Below, piece by piece: positions 1 to 9,433 of a stretch of DNA of 17,027 nucleotides. Made by a program: the position numbers and the translations under genes. Under the pieces are notes generated by a model. The model worked only from the letters and a program-made list of their open reading frames with translations, was not told the DNA's origin and made no database searches. The DNA is from Parachlorella kessleri (lineage: Eukaryota > Chlorophyta > Trebouxiophyceae > Chlorellales > Chlorellaceae), in assembly GCA_001598975.1 (NCBI GenBank), contig BBXU01000379.1, positions 1 through 17,027 on the forward strand. Direction: 5' to 3'. Positions within the stretch are counted from its first letter, which is position 1. Every line of letters begins with the position of its first letter.

Positions 1-62
1 CCCCACCTCCACACACACACACACCACCACCACCACCACACACACACACACCGCCACCCCCA
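1..62. repeat. CA/CAC simple-sequence repeat
   Basis: The window opens with runs of CA dinucleotides flanking a short (CAC)n run and C-rich sequence. This is ordinary microsatellite-type DNA. No gene is visible in it or up to about position 205. Confidence 0.9.
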
Positions 63-205
63 CCCCCCACCCAAAAATCAAACCACCTCCCACCATCAGC
101 GAATTGCACCTCACCCGCTTGCCGCCCAGTTGTTCCACGCACTTACTCAGTTACTCTTTTTCACCTCATCGTAAGTGTGCTGGTTCCGTTGCTGTAACGA
201 TCCTA

Positions 206-1850
206 TATGTAATATTGAGAGTGACCTAGAAGCAATTCGGAAGGGACGAGAGCGCTGCCGCAGTGGCTGTCCTGCAAGGAATCTGCTGTGCCGGCTGTAG
301 ATACCGGTGTGCCCAAGGGGCGCAGTGAGCAGGGACAGGCAGCCTTGCACTGCCCTCACTTCCCAGCCAGCTAGCCTGCAGGCCCGCCCATGGGCGGTGG
401 CTGCCTCGATGCCCGGGAGCCAGTACCACCAACCTCCCTGCGGGACTTGTTTTGCAACTTCCGGCCAGCAGCGTGCTGTTGCATAGGCATGGCCCGCCAG
501 AAGTGGCTCCCTTCCCTCCACTGGTACAGCCCCGGCAACAGGCTATCCTGCAGCTCTGTAATTCGGTAAAGGCTACAGCGGCAGCATTTCGGGCGTCACA
601 AGTAACACGCTGCTCGTCCCGGGCTTCTGCTGGTGGTGTTGCCAATGCTGAAGCCGGGAGGTTGTTGCTGCCTGGGCCCTATACTGGTGGCGAAGGCTGT
701 ATCAGGGAGAGACTGCCCCTGTCACACTGACGGCACAGACTGCTACCAGCCTTGCCTTTGCAGCCTTTGCTGCGAGGTCAGCTACTGTTGCTCTTGAGGC
801 CCAGCCCCGCCGCCACGCTCAAGGCCACTCCGCCTGTCTAACTTGGCGCCATCTTTCCAGAGCTGCTGGTGCGCACCTCCTGGAGGTGACGTCTCAGGTG
901 TAGCAACCACAACTGCCCAGCAGATATTTATGCCCATGTCTTGAACCCTACACAAGGGGCTTTGCACTGTGCACTTCTGCTGACAGGACTTGCGTGAGGT
1001 CAGCCCGACAATAACTTCACCTCCTGCCCCAGGTCAGTTGCCCCTCTGGCATTTCTGGAAGAACCAGTCAGCCACAGATTACCAGAGGTGATCACTGAGA
1101 TGACCGGTCATGACCCCGTAACAGATTGCCGCCGGCGCCCAGAAGACTAACCTCCCAAGCGTTCCATGAGCGTTCCCGAGGAATTTGCACTGTATTTTAC
1201 CATCACCACCATTACAACAACAGTATAGTATGGGGCTGTAGTGTGAAGGTAATGCTACATGTTCTGCAGTCTGGCTGTGGAAGACTGCTTCGCCGTTGGG
1301 GTTCTCCCGTGCAACTGATCATGGGGAACCAAGGAAAGAAGTTACTTACCACAGGTAGCTGTGATGGAGTTCATCTTCTGTCCTCAAGGACAGTACTACC
1401 TGTAGCGGGTTTGTGGCTTGGAAGGCTGTGGCAGTCCCCAGACCTCTATCTGGTGCCCTTCACTGCAGGTGATTGACGTGGCTGCAGGCAGGAAGCTGCG
1501 ACGCGGCAGAACTTCGGATATCGCGCCCATGTAGGCAGCCCAACAGGCGCAGCAGGCCTTGCTGCTGACAGGGCAGGAAGATACCTATGATGGGCGGGAG
1601 AGCGGCTACAGGGGTATCTGGCTTGAGGTGCCGTAGAGCAAGCCACACTTGGTGGGACACTCAGTCGATGCCGGCTTTGAGTTCCACCATGCTGGGAAGG
1701 TGATTGATGCTATCTCAGCGCCTATCTGCTACTGAGGCATGACCGGCTAGCCTTTGGCTGATACCCTCTGCTGCCTTGCTGGAAAGACAGCCACTGTGTT
1801 GGCGCCTACGTGTCCTGGACTGCTGCAGCTATCGAGGCTGCTTTGGTGAT
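206..1850 (+). repeat. Segmental duplication, decayed copy of 9434-11310
   Basis: This stretch aligns along its length with 9434-11310, the 5' flank, first two exons and part of intron 2 of the Nudix gene. Both copies begin with tatgtaatattgagagtgac and share long matches such as the block around gttctgcagtctggctg (1260 and 10520) and ggctacaggggtatctgg (1603 and 11063). The copy has many substitutions. It lacks about 43 bp matching roughly 9503-9540 and lacks about 226 bp matching 10829-11054. Homology stops near 1850, just before an AT-rich patch. Exons 3-9 of the Nudix gene are not present here, so it was copied as a fragment. It is called the derived copy because its coding parts carry stops that the other copy lacks. 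Confidence 0.85.
1529..1699 (+). pseudogene. Nudix hydrolase pseudogene fragment (exons 1-2 remnant)
   Basis: This is the part of the decayed duplicate that corresponds to coding exons 1 and 2 of the Nudix gene at 10775. The start codon (1529-1531) is followed directly by TAG (1532-1534) where the intact copy has TCG. A second stop, TAG at 1634-1636, replaces the CAG (Gln) of the intact exon 2. Between these, a 12-nt expansion is present in the AAQQA region. A deletion removes the end of exon 1, all of intron 1 and the first codons of exon 2, fusing the remnants at about 1594. No later exons follow. It cannot encode a Nudix domain, because the catalytic box lies in exons 4-5 of the parent. 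Confidence 0.85.
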
Positions 1851-1856
1851 CTCTGT

Positions 1857-1925
1857 GAATAATTAATCAATAAATAAATCATCGTAAAAACAAAGAAATT
1901 GTCAAATGAATATATAAATAAGCCC
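1857..1925. other. AT-rich patch at the end of the duplicated block
   Basis: A run of A/T-rich sequence (aataattaatcaataaata and similar) sits directly after the point where similarity to the Nudix locus ends. It is strikingly unlike the GC-rich surroundings. It may be filler DNA or a remnant at a duplication or insertion junction. No coding potential, clear terminal repeat or target-site duplication is seen. Confidence 0.5.
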
Positions 1926-2856
1926 AGGCCTTGCCGCCCAGCCGTAGCTGAGCGACGAATGATGCCCTGTGGGCACCGGCCAAGGGCGTGGGTTAAGGGA
2001 GGTGCCATCGGTTGCACCCCGTGGACATATAGCCCACAAGGTGGCCTCAGGCGCTACCGGGTAGAGGGCGAGGGTGGGTACGACCTACCCTGTCTCCCAG
2101 CCCAGCAGCAAGAGTCAACCCATGCCCTGGTGGGGGGTGCGCCGTGTTAAGATGGAGAAGTTGCAGTTGGGAAGGCGCACCACGCTGCGGCGTGCTTGAG
2201 ATCTTTACAAGGGAGGTGACGGCGTGAATGTGGAGCTTTTGCATGAGTTTGAGGGCTTCTGTGCCAGTGAGACCCAGCTTTCTTTATGTTGCTTGTGTTG
2301 GATGGTAGCTCTGCCAGAACGGCCCAGCACTGGTGGCAGGGCGCACGGCTGCGTTTTCAAAGTCCTATCCTCAAGTTGGACACGGTTTTGAAGTCCGTCT
2401 GGCTCGTGGGTTCCGCCGGTTTATTAATCAAGGGGCTGCTAGCCCAGAAATACGCTGGGCCCACATGCGGCCAAAACTGCCGTTGATCGTGGCTGAAGTG
2501 TTGCACGAACGCGTCAGAAGCACGGCGCCCATCCGCCTCGGTTTGCAGGCGCATTTTGGGATCTCTTGGGTAGAATATCCTGCCAGTTACTCTGATCTGA
2601 AGCGCCAAGGGGCGTGGAGCTCCGGAACCTTGTACTGTAGGTGCAATTTGTACCGATCGCACAAGTCAACCCTTCTTTGAGTTTTCTTCTTCCTTTTCGT
2701 CTTCTTGTTGTTACTACCATCACTTGGTGTATTTCGATGTTATTGGAGTCCAGGTTATTGGAGTCCAGGTGGACATGCTACGGCTGGTGGTTAGAGACAT
2801 GCTGCCATGTACGGCTGGGTCCTTGCAAACCTCTGTTAGCTTCCTACAAACGCTTT
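1926..2856. other. Intergenic stretch without a supported gene
   Basis: I see no exon chain here that I can support. Reading frames exist on both strands at 2333-2680, but neither has splice context or a recognisable motif. The minus-strand frame at 2357-2662 ends in a run reading ..FWPHVGPAYFWASSPL.. and lies just downstream of the decaying methyltransferase-like frame on the same strand. It could be a further remnant of that gene, but this is not shown. Confidence 0.4.
2740..2769. repeat. 15-bp perfect tandem duplication
   Basis: The 15-mer ttattggagtccagg occurs twice in a row (2740-2754 and 2755-2769). It looks like a simple replication-slippage product in non-coding sequence. Confidence 0.9.
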
Positions 2857-3538
2857 CAGCAACGTAGCAGGAGTGGGCCGAGGTGTTGGCAACCACGGCG
2901 AGAGTGAAGGAGTTTAGTAGGGCCCCGCCGCAGTGACCACGTGCTATCTGCAGGGAGGAATAGCGAAAGGCTGGAGAGGTGGCCTAGACTGCGGACCTCA
3001 AGCTGAGACGCACAGCGGCCGGCCTGGGATAGGTGTTGGCTAAGCACCAGCACCACAGTGAGTATTGGCGGGTGCGTTGCATGGGCGCTGGACACAGCCC
3101 ATCGCAGTACAAGGTCCTATTGATGATGGGGTGGGTGAGCAAGGCAGCGACCTTCCCAGGGGTGGGAGAATGCATCCAGCTGTGCGCCAAACAGTTGTTC
3201 TCGGGGGTCGGTGCTGTAGTAGTAGTCAGTCTGGAGGTGTGAGTGCAACGCTTTCGCAAACAGTACAGTATCAACGCCTAGGGTCTCTTGAAGGGCTTGA
3301 ACGATGCGAGGGTGGGCCGTGCCGTGTTGCTGACGCAGGGCTGCATCGCCTGAGGCTTGCCACAGTAGGAAAGCGAGCTCCGTTGTGAACCCCTGCCAGT
3401 GCAGTTGAGCCTGGCAAAAAGCTTGGGCTTCCTCTGGTGAGTCTTCTCGCATCGAGTGCGAAGGTTGGTTGAGCTGTTCCAGGGTAATATTCCCAAGCCA
3501 GTGCGAGGGCGTGTTGCAAGCTGTGCCTGGCGAGTCTC
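2856..3538 (-). pseudogene. Decaying ORF, possibly PCIF1-like methyltransferase domain
   Basis: One minus-strand frame stays open for about 227 codons except for a single TAG at 3117-3119. Before the stop it reads as a protein-like sequence (..EEAQAFCQAQLHWQGF.., ..TAHPRIVQALQETLGVD.., ..LFGAQLDAFSHPWEGR, then LAHPPHHQ). After the stop it resumes with DLVLRWAVSSAH.., LTVVLVLSQ and VRSLGHL..LFLPAD. The pattern LGV..LFA, then FGA..DAF, then an NPPF-like tetrapeptide (here HPPH), then a hydrophobic strand recalls the PCIF1-type methyltransferase domain (cap m6Am methyltransferase in animals). Related domains occur in algal and protist proteins, some of them repeat-associated. The likeness is from memory and weak. 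The altered NPP motif and the stop argue for a dead gene. It could alternatively be an unrelated lineage-specific protein, or a gene whose stop lies in an unrecognised intron. Confidence 0.4.
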
Positions 3539-4441
3539 ATACTGGACTATCAGGAGGGGGGTAGGTCAGTGCTGGGTTCCTCGCTCCGTTTTTCCAGCCA
3601 AGCAGGGGCAGCAGCTCCCGTCCAGCCTGGCCATACAACTTGCTAGGAAAGAACTATGTGGACTTGGAATGGCAGTTCCAGTCGGCAAAGTGGAAAACAT
3701 GATGTGGCATCACCACGCTGCCCGCCAGCGGACGCCATAGTATGTGGTGGCCGCTGTGCGTGGCTCCTTGTGGCCCCGCCTTTGGTGACTTGGTCCATGA
3801 TTTGGTCGCTTGGCTCCTTCTGATAAAACTCTGTTATGAGGTTGAGTTTGCTGTGCAGGCGCGCCCACCTGTGTACTGGGTCCATCTACATGAGACCATC
3901 ACCATCTTCCGCTTCTTAAACCCAGGGTTGGCAAGGTGGGCATGCCGTTGCGGGCTGCTTCCGTTTGTTTGGCATTGGTTACCTGTCCATTTGTGACGCA
4001 CTTCCTTTTCCCTGTTAGCGGGCGGCTGGTTGGGTGCGTGCACGTTGTGTGTGTTGTCGAGTGTAGCCAGTTGGCAGTGCGTGTATGGAAGAGAGGCTCT
4101 CCAATGCGCTGCGCGCGGCAACTGCCCGCTGAGAGAACTAGTTAAAACACTGCCTGTTGGCTCCAGTTCCAGCGAACCTGCGAATTAGCAGAACACTCAA
4201 GGGTTGGGGGAGGTTGTGCCACAGTGGGGAACCACCTTCTTGCTCACTACAGGTTTTGAAAGCACCCAAACTACTTGATTGCTTATATTGTCTCTCTAAG
4301 CGACATGTATCGTTGAACAAAGGAGAAGCAGGTGTGAAACGTATGGGCAGGGCTGACCGCATGGTACCTCCATATGTCGTGGACAACACTGGGGATCAAC
4401 AGCTGGGCAGGCTAACACGGCGATCTCCATGCTTCTTGCAG
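3539..4441. other. Upstream region of the first secreted-protein gene
   Basis: No gene can be supported here. A splice acceptor (cttcttgcag, ending at 4441) lies one base before the ATG at 4443, so part of the 5' leader of that gene, and its promoter, must lie somewhere in this stretch. I cannot fix the leader exon or find a clear TATA box. On the minus strand around 3643-3885 a frame without obvious motifs could extend the decaying ORF described for 2856-3538. Confidence 0.4.
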
Positions 4442-4442
4442 G

Positions 4443-7400
4443 ATGATGTGTTTGAAGATAGTGGTGTCGCTGCTCATCCTGGCTTGTCTGCCATCGACAA
4501 GCAAGGCTGCTGACTCAGGTAAGCTGAGCACCTGACACAGCTGAGGTGACTCATCCTGAGAGCGTGCAGAGGTACATGCACATGCTTCCATGGCCTGGCT
4601 ATGCTGCTAGTAAGCCTTATACCTGACTCGTTACAGCACCTTGAAGGCACCTGCTGCCAGTCGCTCCGCATGTCATGTCATGGTGTCATGCCATATTCTC
4701 ACCTGCTGCAACACTTGTGCATTGTGGTTTCTGATGTCCGTCTCAGCCGCCCCCTCTGCAGTTGTTGCTGAGGCGGGCCTACTCCCCCTTGAGGGCAGGC
4801 GCTTACTCGAGAAACCTGGAGGGGATGTCGTGCACTGCCCAGCAGGCGACGATCAGTGCACCTGCTATGGGGACACCTGGAGCTGTTGGACGGATGGCCA
4901 TATAGTTTTTACCATTGACAACACTACGCCCGCAAACCAGCGCTGTCACCTTGGCTACTTTGAACGCAATGAGCTCGCCAAAAGTGAATGCAACTGCGTC
5001 TACATGCGGCAGGAGTGTTGGAAAACCGAACAGGATCTTGATGACTCGGGACTTAGAGTGGGACAAGTCCGCAATGGACAGCTAAGCGGCTATTGCCGTG
5101 AACAAGGCTACATTGCTGCCACCGGCTGCACTGGAGGTAGGCAAGGCGGGTTGGGTGGACATCTGGTTGCCCTGCCCGTTGGAATGCGCAGCGCAAATTG
5201 CCATGTAAGGTGGCCTTGGTTGGGCTTTGGCCCTTCCTGGCACCCGTCACACTGTCAACCATGCCGTTTTGGTAGTAGATTCATAGTGTCAGATGTATTG
5301 TGTGGACTCCACTCACACAGCCACGCATTCCCAGCCTTCAGCTTGCTTCATACCTGCTACCTGGCCCGTATTGATGGCCTTCCATACTGATGTCGAACTC
5401 ATCACAGCCTTGACATCTTTGGTGCTGTAGGTCAGAGCGATCCCATCATCACCGGATTCGATAATCGCAGGTGAGTAGTTGACTGGGCGGCTTGGCTGCT
5501 CCTTGAGGCCGGGCAGCTGCCTGGTGGCTTGCATCTGAGAATCCTGTGTGTTCTGGGTTGTCTCGAGATATCCATCAGCTGCACCGTCTGAAGATTCTGG
5601 GTCTGCATATGACTCAAAACATGGTGGCTATTGTTGCATCTGCCAGGCAGCTTCCTTATGCCCTGCCTGGATATATTGGGTGACCCACGCCCTTGTTCGG
5701 GTGGCCAGGTGTCAGATCACACCTTTCTGCAAATCCAGCAGCTTGGCAAAAGGCATGGTGCTGCAGGTTCCATTTCAATGATGTGGGCAACTCTACCCTC
5801 CTCTCGGATGCCGAGGGTTACCTGGTGGGTGCACGTTGCATTCCTCATGCTGCTCCAGCGTGCTGTGATCTACCAAGCTCTGACCGAATTGCTGTGGTCA
5901 ATTGCTGCCATTGCGGTTTCTCGGTGTTGCTCGCTGTTTTTGTACCTACCTACCTCTTGTTATCTGAGACCATGACATGGACTGGCATTGTGCTCACACG
6001 GTGGGAAACCCGCCCATGCCAACCGCCCGCTTGTGAGCCTGTCTGCCGATGCTTTCAATGGGCATGTTGTGGTGGGCATGCTGGCCTCCCAAGCTTCTAC
6101 AGGTTGCTGCCTCCCTTGTGATTGTGCTTGGGTGTCTGACTCAATAAGTGGTCACTCCCTGATTGACTGCAAACCCTAACAACTGGGTTGTTTCTGATCT
6201 ATTACAGCCTGAGTCCACCCCCATACACATTCTTCAGGTGAGACAACTCCTGACTGCCAGTCTAATTCACCAAGTAAGACTTTGTACCGTCCGCTTGCTG
6301 CAGCTAGAGGCCACCTTTGTAAGCGTGGCTCCTATTAAGGATGTGACCAAGGAGACCAGCTGGACCAGCCAAGTCCGCATCTACAACCCCAAGGGTAGGT
6401 GGGCTAAACCCCGGTCAGTGGTCAGCTGTCAGATATTGGAGTGAGTGACACAGACGAATGTTGGTGGCTCCTCTGGTTGGGCTTGTCCGGATTGAGGGCA
6501 TGCCCTAGCTACAGTGCTTCCCATGCCCACACTGCAAGGGGTGTGTTGCAGCTTTACTGCTGCTCACACCACGGCCACGACTAGCTGCCTTTTGCGCTGC
6601 CCTGCAGGCGACCATATCATCTGCCACCTGCCTCACATCCTTCCCAACACCTCCAGGATTGAAGGTAAATACACTGCAGCTTGAGAGCCGGTGCTGTGGC
6701 TGTGTCTGACATGCCACGGGCCTTGTTGCTGTGATTCCCTTGAGCAGATCAACTTCTATTGGGAGCTAAGACTAGTCAAATACTGAGGTACTGACCATGG
6801 GACAACTGCTAGCACACGCTTGAAAGCACTTGCGAGGCGGAGCCCATTGCTTGCAAGGACGCCCTAGGCTGCAACACAAGCCTGTGTGGCACCATGCTAT
6901 CTACAGAATACTTGCGCTGCCATGCCATTGCACGTGCTTCCCTGCCTGGCTGCAGTGAGTGCCCAGGCTGCTGGCTCCTCCAAGGCAATGCCCATGACGC
7001 TCTCCAACCACACCAGCCTTCAGTTTCAAGACATGTCAGCAAATGCGGGTACGGCGGCTTGGCCTGGGCGTTTATATGTTTTTAGTCAGACCTGCTGCTT
7101 GCAAGGGGCCCTTGGCATAAGGTGGTGTAAATGTGCGAACGTTGCTGACTTCATCTGACAAGAGCAGGCAGGACTGCATAGCTGTGTGGGCAGATGTGCC
7201 GCTTTATAGTGCGTCAGCCCGACCTGTTTCAAGAGCTTCCAGGTTGGAGGTTCCCCGTCCGGGTGGTGCATGCCATCATGGATTGGTACTTGGATTTGTG
7301 GTTTGTGGGCATATTACACCCTGGCTCTCTGTTGGCCCCGCTTGTGGGGGACCACGTGGCAGATTGCGCAAGTGGCGGTACGCTGTTAGCCTAGGCTACA

Positions 7401-8594
7401 CTAGGCTGGGGAGATTTTATGCCAACTGGTATCAAGCGAAGTCTTGCTGACTTGCTGTTCTGCTGCAATGCTGCTTCGTCCTCTCGCCTCATCGGATTTA
7501 CACAGCAAGCACGCACCATCCCCCCTCATAAGCCGCCTCGCATAATCCAGTTCCCACCTGCCCTCCTGCCGCGCAGTGCTGTCCGCGGACCCCAACCCGG
7601 TGGTCATCGGCTGCCACGTGGCTCTGCCCAAGCTGGAGGTGACGGTGTACCAGGTGTCTGGCTCGGAGCAGGCCAGCCAGTTCGAGTCCGAGAGGTGGGC
7701 AGCACCGTACACCTGGTGAGCTTGCCCCCCCGGAGATTGATGGTGGCAAGGGGAGATGGACCCAGAAGTTTCCGATGTTAGGAGTGGCTGGCTGACGTGC
7801 TGTGTAAATGCCAAATTTGTTGAGAGCCTTGGTGCGACTTTTGTCCACCCCGACGCCTGTACAGGATGATGGGGTCTGCAGCGCTTGGCGCTACCACTTG
7901 GTGCTACGTTGCAGGCAGGCAGCTGTGACAGCAACAGCATCCCGATACTCTGGCCCGTGCATAGTGAGCATCAGGGTATCCCTGGCTTCCTGAGTGACAG
8001 CGACCTGTTCATTGGTTGAGACAGGCTGACAATGCCACCTACATGCAGGCTGAACTTTGATGTGAAGCTGCTCAAGCCCCTGTCCCTGCCTGTCATGGGT
8101 ATCCTTGGTGAGTGGAGGCAGAAGGAGTGCCTTGCAGGCTGGGAAGCTTGGCGTCAATAGAACATAGAACACGTGTGGCTCCCTGTCTTGCTGGTCCTTT
8201 CATGACCCGCCCAAACCAGCATTCCCGCGCTTGCCTGCGCGGTTGGTTCACGTTCTGTCTACTCTTGTTGTGCAGCAGCAGCCCCGATGGCCTCATGCGA
8301 GTCTGCAGCGGGCCTCAGCTAGGGTTCCTGGCTGCTTGGTCGTGATCCCATGGTGACTCTTTTCCTCCTGGCGCTTTGCTTTGCAGGCGCCACCTACCCG
8401 GTGACTCCTGGAGCCCAGGCAGCCCTCAATGCGATTTCCAAGAACTCCAAATCCGTGAGGGCCAACGTTGCCACCGACCCCATGGCGTTCCGTGAGCTTA
8501 GGAGATGTCGTCTGCTCCCGGCAAGGCTCACCGCCTCTTTAGCGCTGACATGTTCCCCCTGGCGGCCACCTGCAAGGGGGTGCAGCTGCCCTAG
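4443..8594 (+). CDS. Secreted ten-cysteine protein with root-cap/VWD-like domain (paralog 1)
   Basis: Exons read: 4443-4518, 4747-5136, 5431-5470, 5767-5824, 6208-6237, 6304-6394, 6608-6664, 6748-6787, an unresolved part (about 6813-7060), 7577-7694, 8049-8107, and 8387-8594 (perhaps minus 8455-8501). Phases join cleanly through exon 8 and again over the last three. The start gives a signal peptide (MMCLKIVVSLLILACL..SKA). Residues about 45-155 carry ten cysteines. Then DPIITGFD (159-166), FHFNDVGN (170-177) and LLSDAEGY (180-187) follow, and later SWTSQVRIYNPKG. DPIITGFD followed by an aromatic/F strand and LLSD is the pattern of plant root-cap proteins and of the VWD fold. The last exons contain KLEVTVYQV, LNFDVKLLKPLSLPVMGILG and FPLAATCKGVQLP. 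Several N-glycosylation sites (NTT, NST, NTS, NHT) fit an extracellular or wall protein. The first ATG after a spliced leader was chosen because it opens the signal peptide. Function is not known. The family call is moderate and the middle exons are uncertain. Confidence 0.7.
8455..8501 (+). other. Candidate 47-nt intron or frameshift site
   Basis: The last exon reads well to ..AISKNSKS, and from 8502 a different frame reads EMSSAPGKAHRLFSADMF.. to a TAG at 8592-8594. Removing 8455-8501 (gtgagg...cttag) joins the two in frame. Left in, the first frame runs on (VRANVATDPMAFREL, which also looks coding) to a TAG at 8596-8598 with an Arg/Pro/Cys-rich tail. A lost base near 8500 would explain the data equally well. 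At 47 nt this would be much shorter than the other introns here, which are mostly 66-383 nt. Confidence 0.5.
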
Positions 8595-9433
8595 CTAGTA
8601 CCCCCAGTAGCTCTATAGAGCAGTGCTAACTTGAAGGTAACAAGGGTTGCCTTGGGAGCCGGGAGAAGGGTTTGTTGTACAATCATATGCTCCAAACCGG
8701 ATGCCTGGAAAGCAGCCGGCATTGAATGATGTGTTGTTTACATGCTGCTGTTATATTGGGATGTGCAAATGCGAGCCAAAGCAAGGGTATGCACCAAATC
8801 GGTACCAGGAGCGAGGTGTTGAGGTCTGATACTCTGAGCACTTGGTGGGTGGTATCTAGTTCTTGGGACTTTTTTATTGCTGTTGGACTCTTTCTTTTGC
8901 CCTTTTACTAGGAAGGAGGTGAAAGTACACAAATGAGTTGTGAGTACCTTCATTATGCCTTCATCATCCGGCCTGCACCTTTGTTCATACCGACTGATGG
9001 TGCTAGTCTTGCTGATGGTGCCCTGTAGCAGCATGGCATGTGTGCACCCACAATATCGCCTAATGTATGTCCTGGGGCGGTTGTGTGGAGAGTCCTGAAA
9101 GCTGACAAGTAGCAACTGTGTCTCCCAATGACTGCTTGCTTGCGTTCGTGGCATTGCAGCTATGCTTCATGCAGAAGGATACTAAGCCTTAGGCATCTCG
9201 TGTTGGCACTGCTTAGCAAATCTGTCTCTTTAAGGTGGTGCAGAGCTGTTTATTACCATCCCAAGTTTTTATTACTGTAAGGATTTTTTATTAGCATGGG
9301 TGGCAGGTAGTGCGAACATGGAGTGGGAGTTGAGTTGGACTGACAGGGCTGGATGCAGGATGTGCCTGAGTCTCGCCTGAGTTCTGATCCAGTACTTATC
9401 GCCCCAAGATGAGCTAAGGCCACTGGGCCACTT
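8595..9433. other. 3' flank of the first secreted-protein gene
   Basis: No exon chain is supported. The stretch has T-rich runs (8869-8905, 9265-9292) and an imperfect short repeat (tatgctccaaaccgg near 8687, tatgcaccaaatcgg near 8788). A TGTAA motif, the polyadenylation signal typical of green algae, lies at 9276-9280, followed by a T-rich stretch. It is the best candidate for the end of the transcript from 4443. Confidence 0.5.
9276..9280 (+). terminator. Candidate TGTAA polyadenylation signal
   Basis: TGTAA in a T-rich context about 680 nt after the stop of the upstream gene. TGTAA is the usual poly(A) signal in many green algae. The motif is short, and other copies occur by chance (for example at 9436). 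Confidence 0.35.

Noticed and set aside
1126..1476. Plus-strand open frame in the decayed duplicate
   Set aside because: The matching part of the intact block does not keep this frame, so there is no sign of selection for a protein.
2333..2680. Plus-strand open frame of 115 codons
   Set aside because: It has no ATG start, no splice signals and no family resemblance; the opposite strand is equally open.
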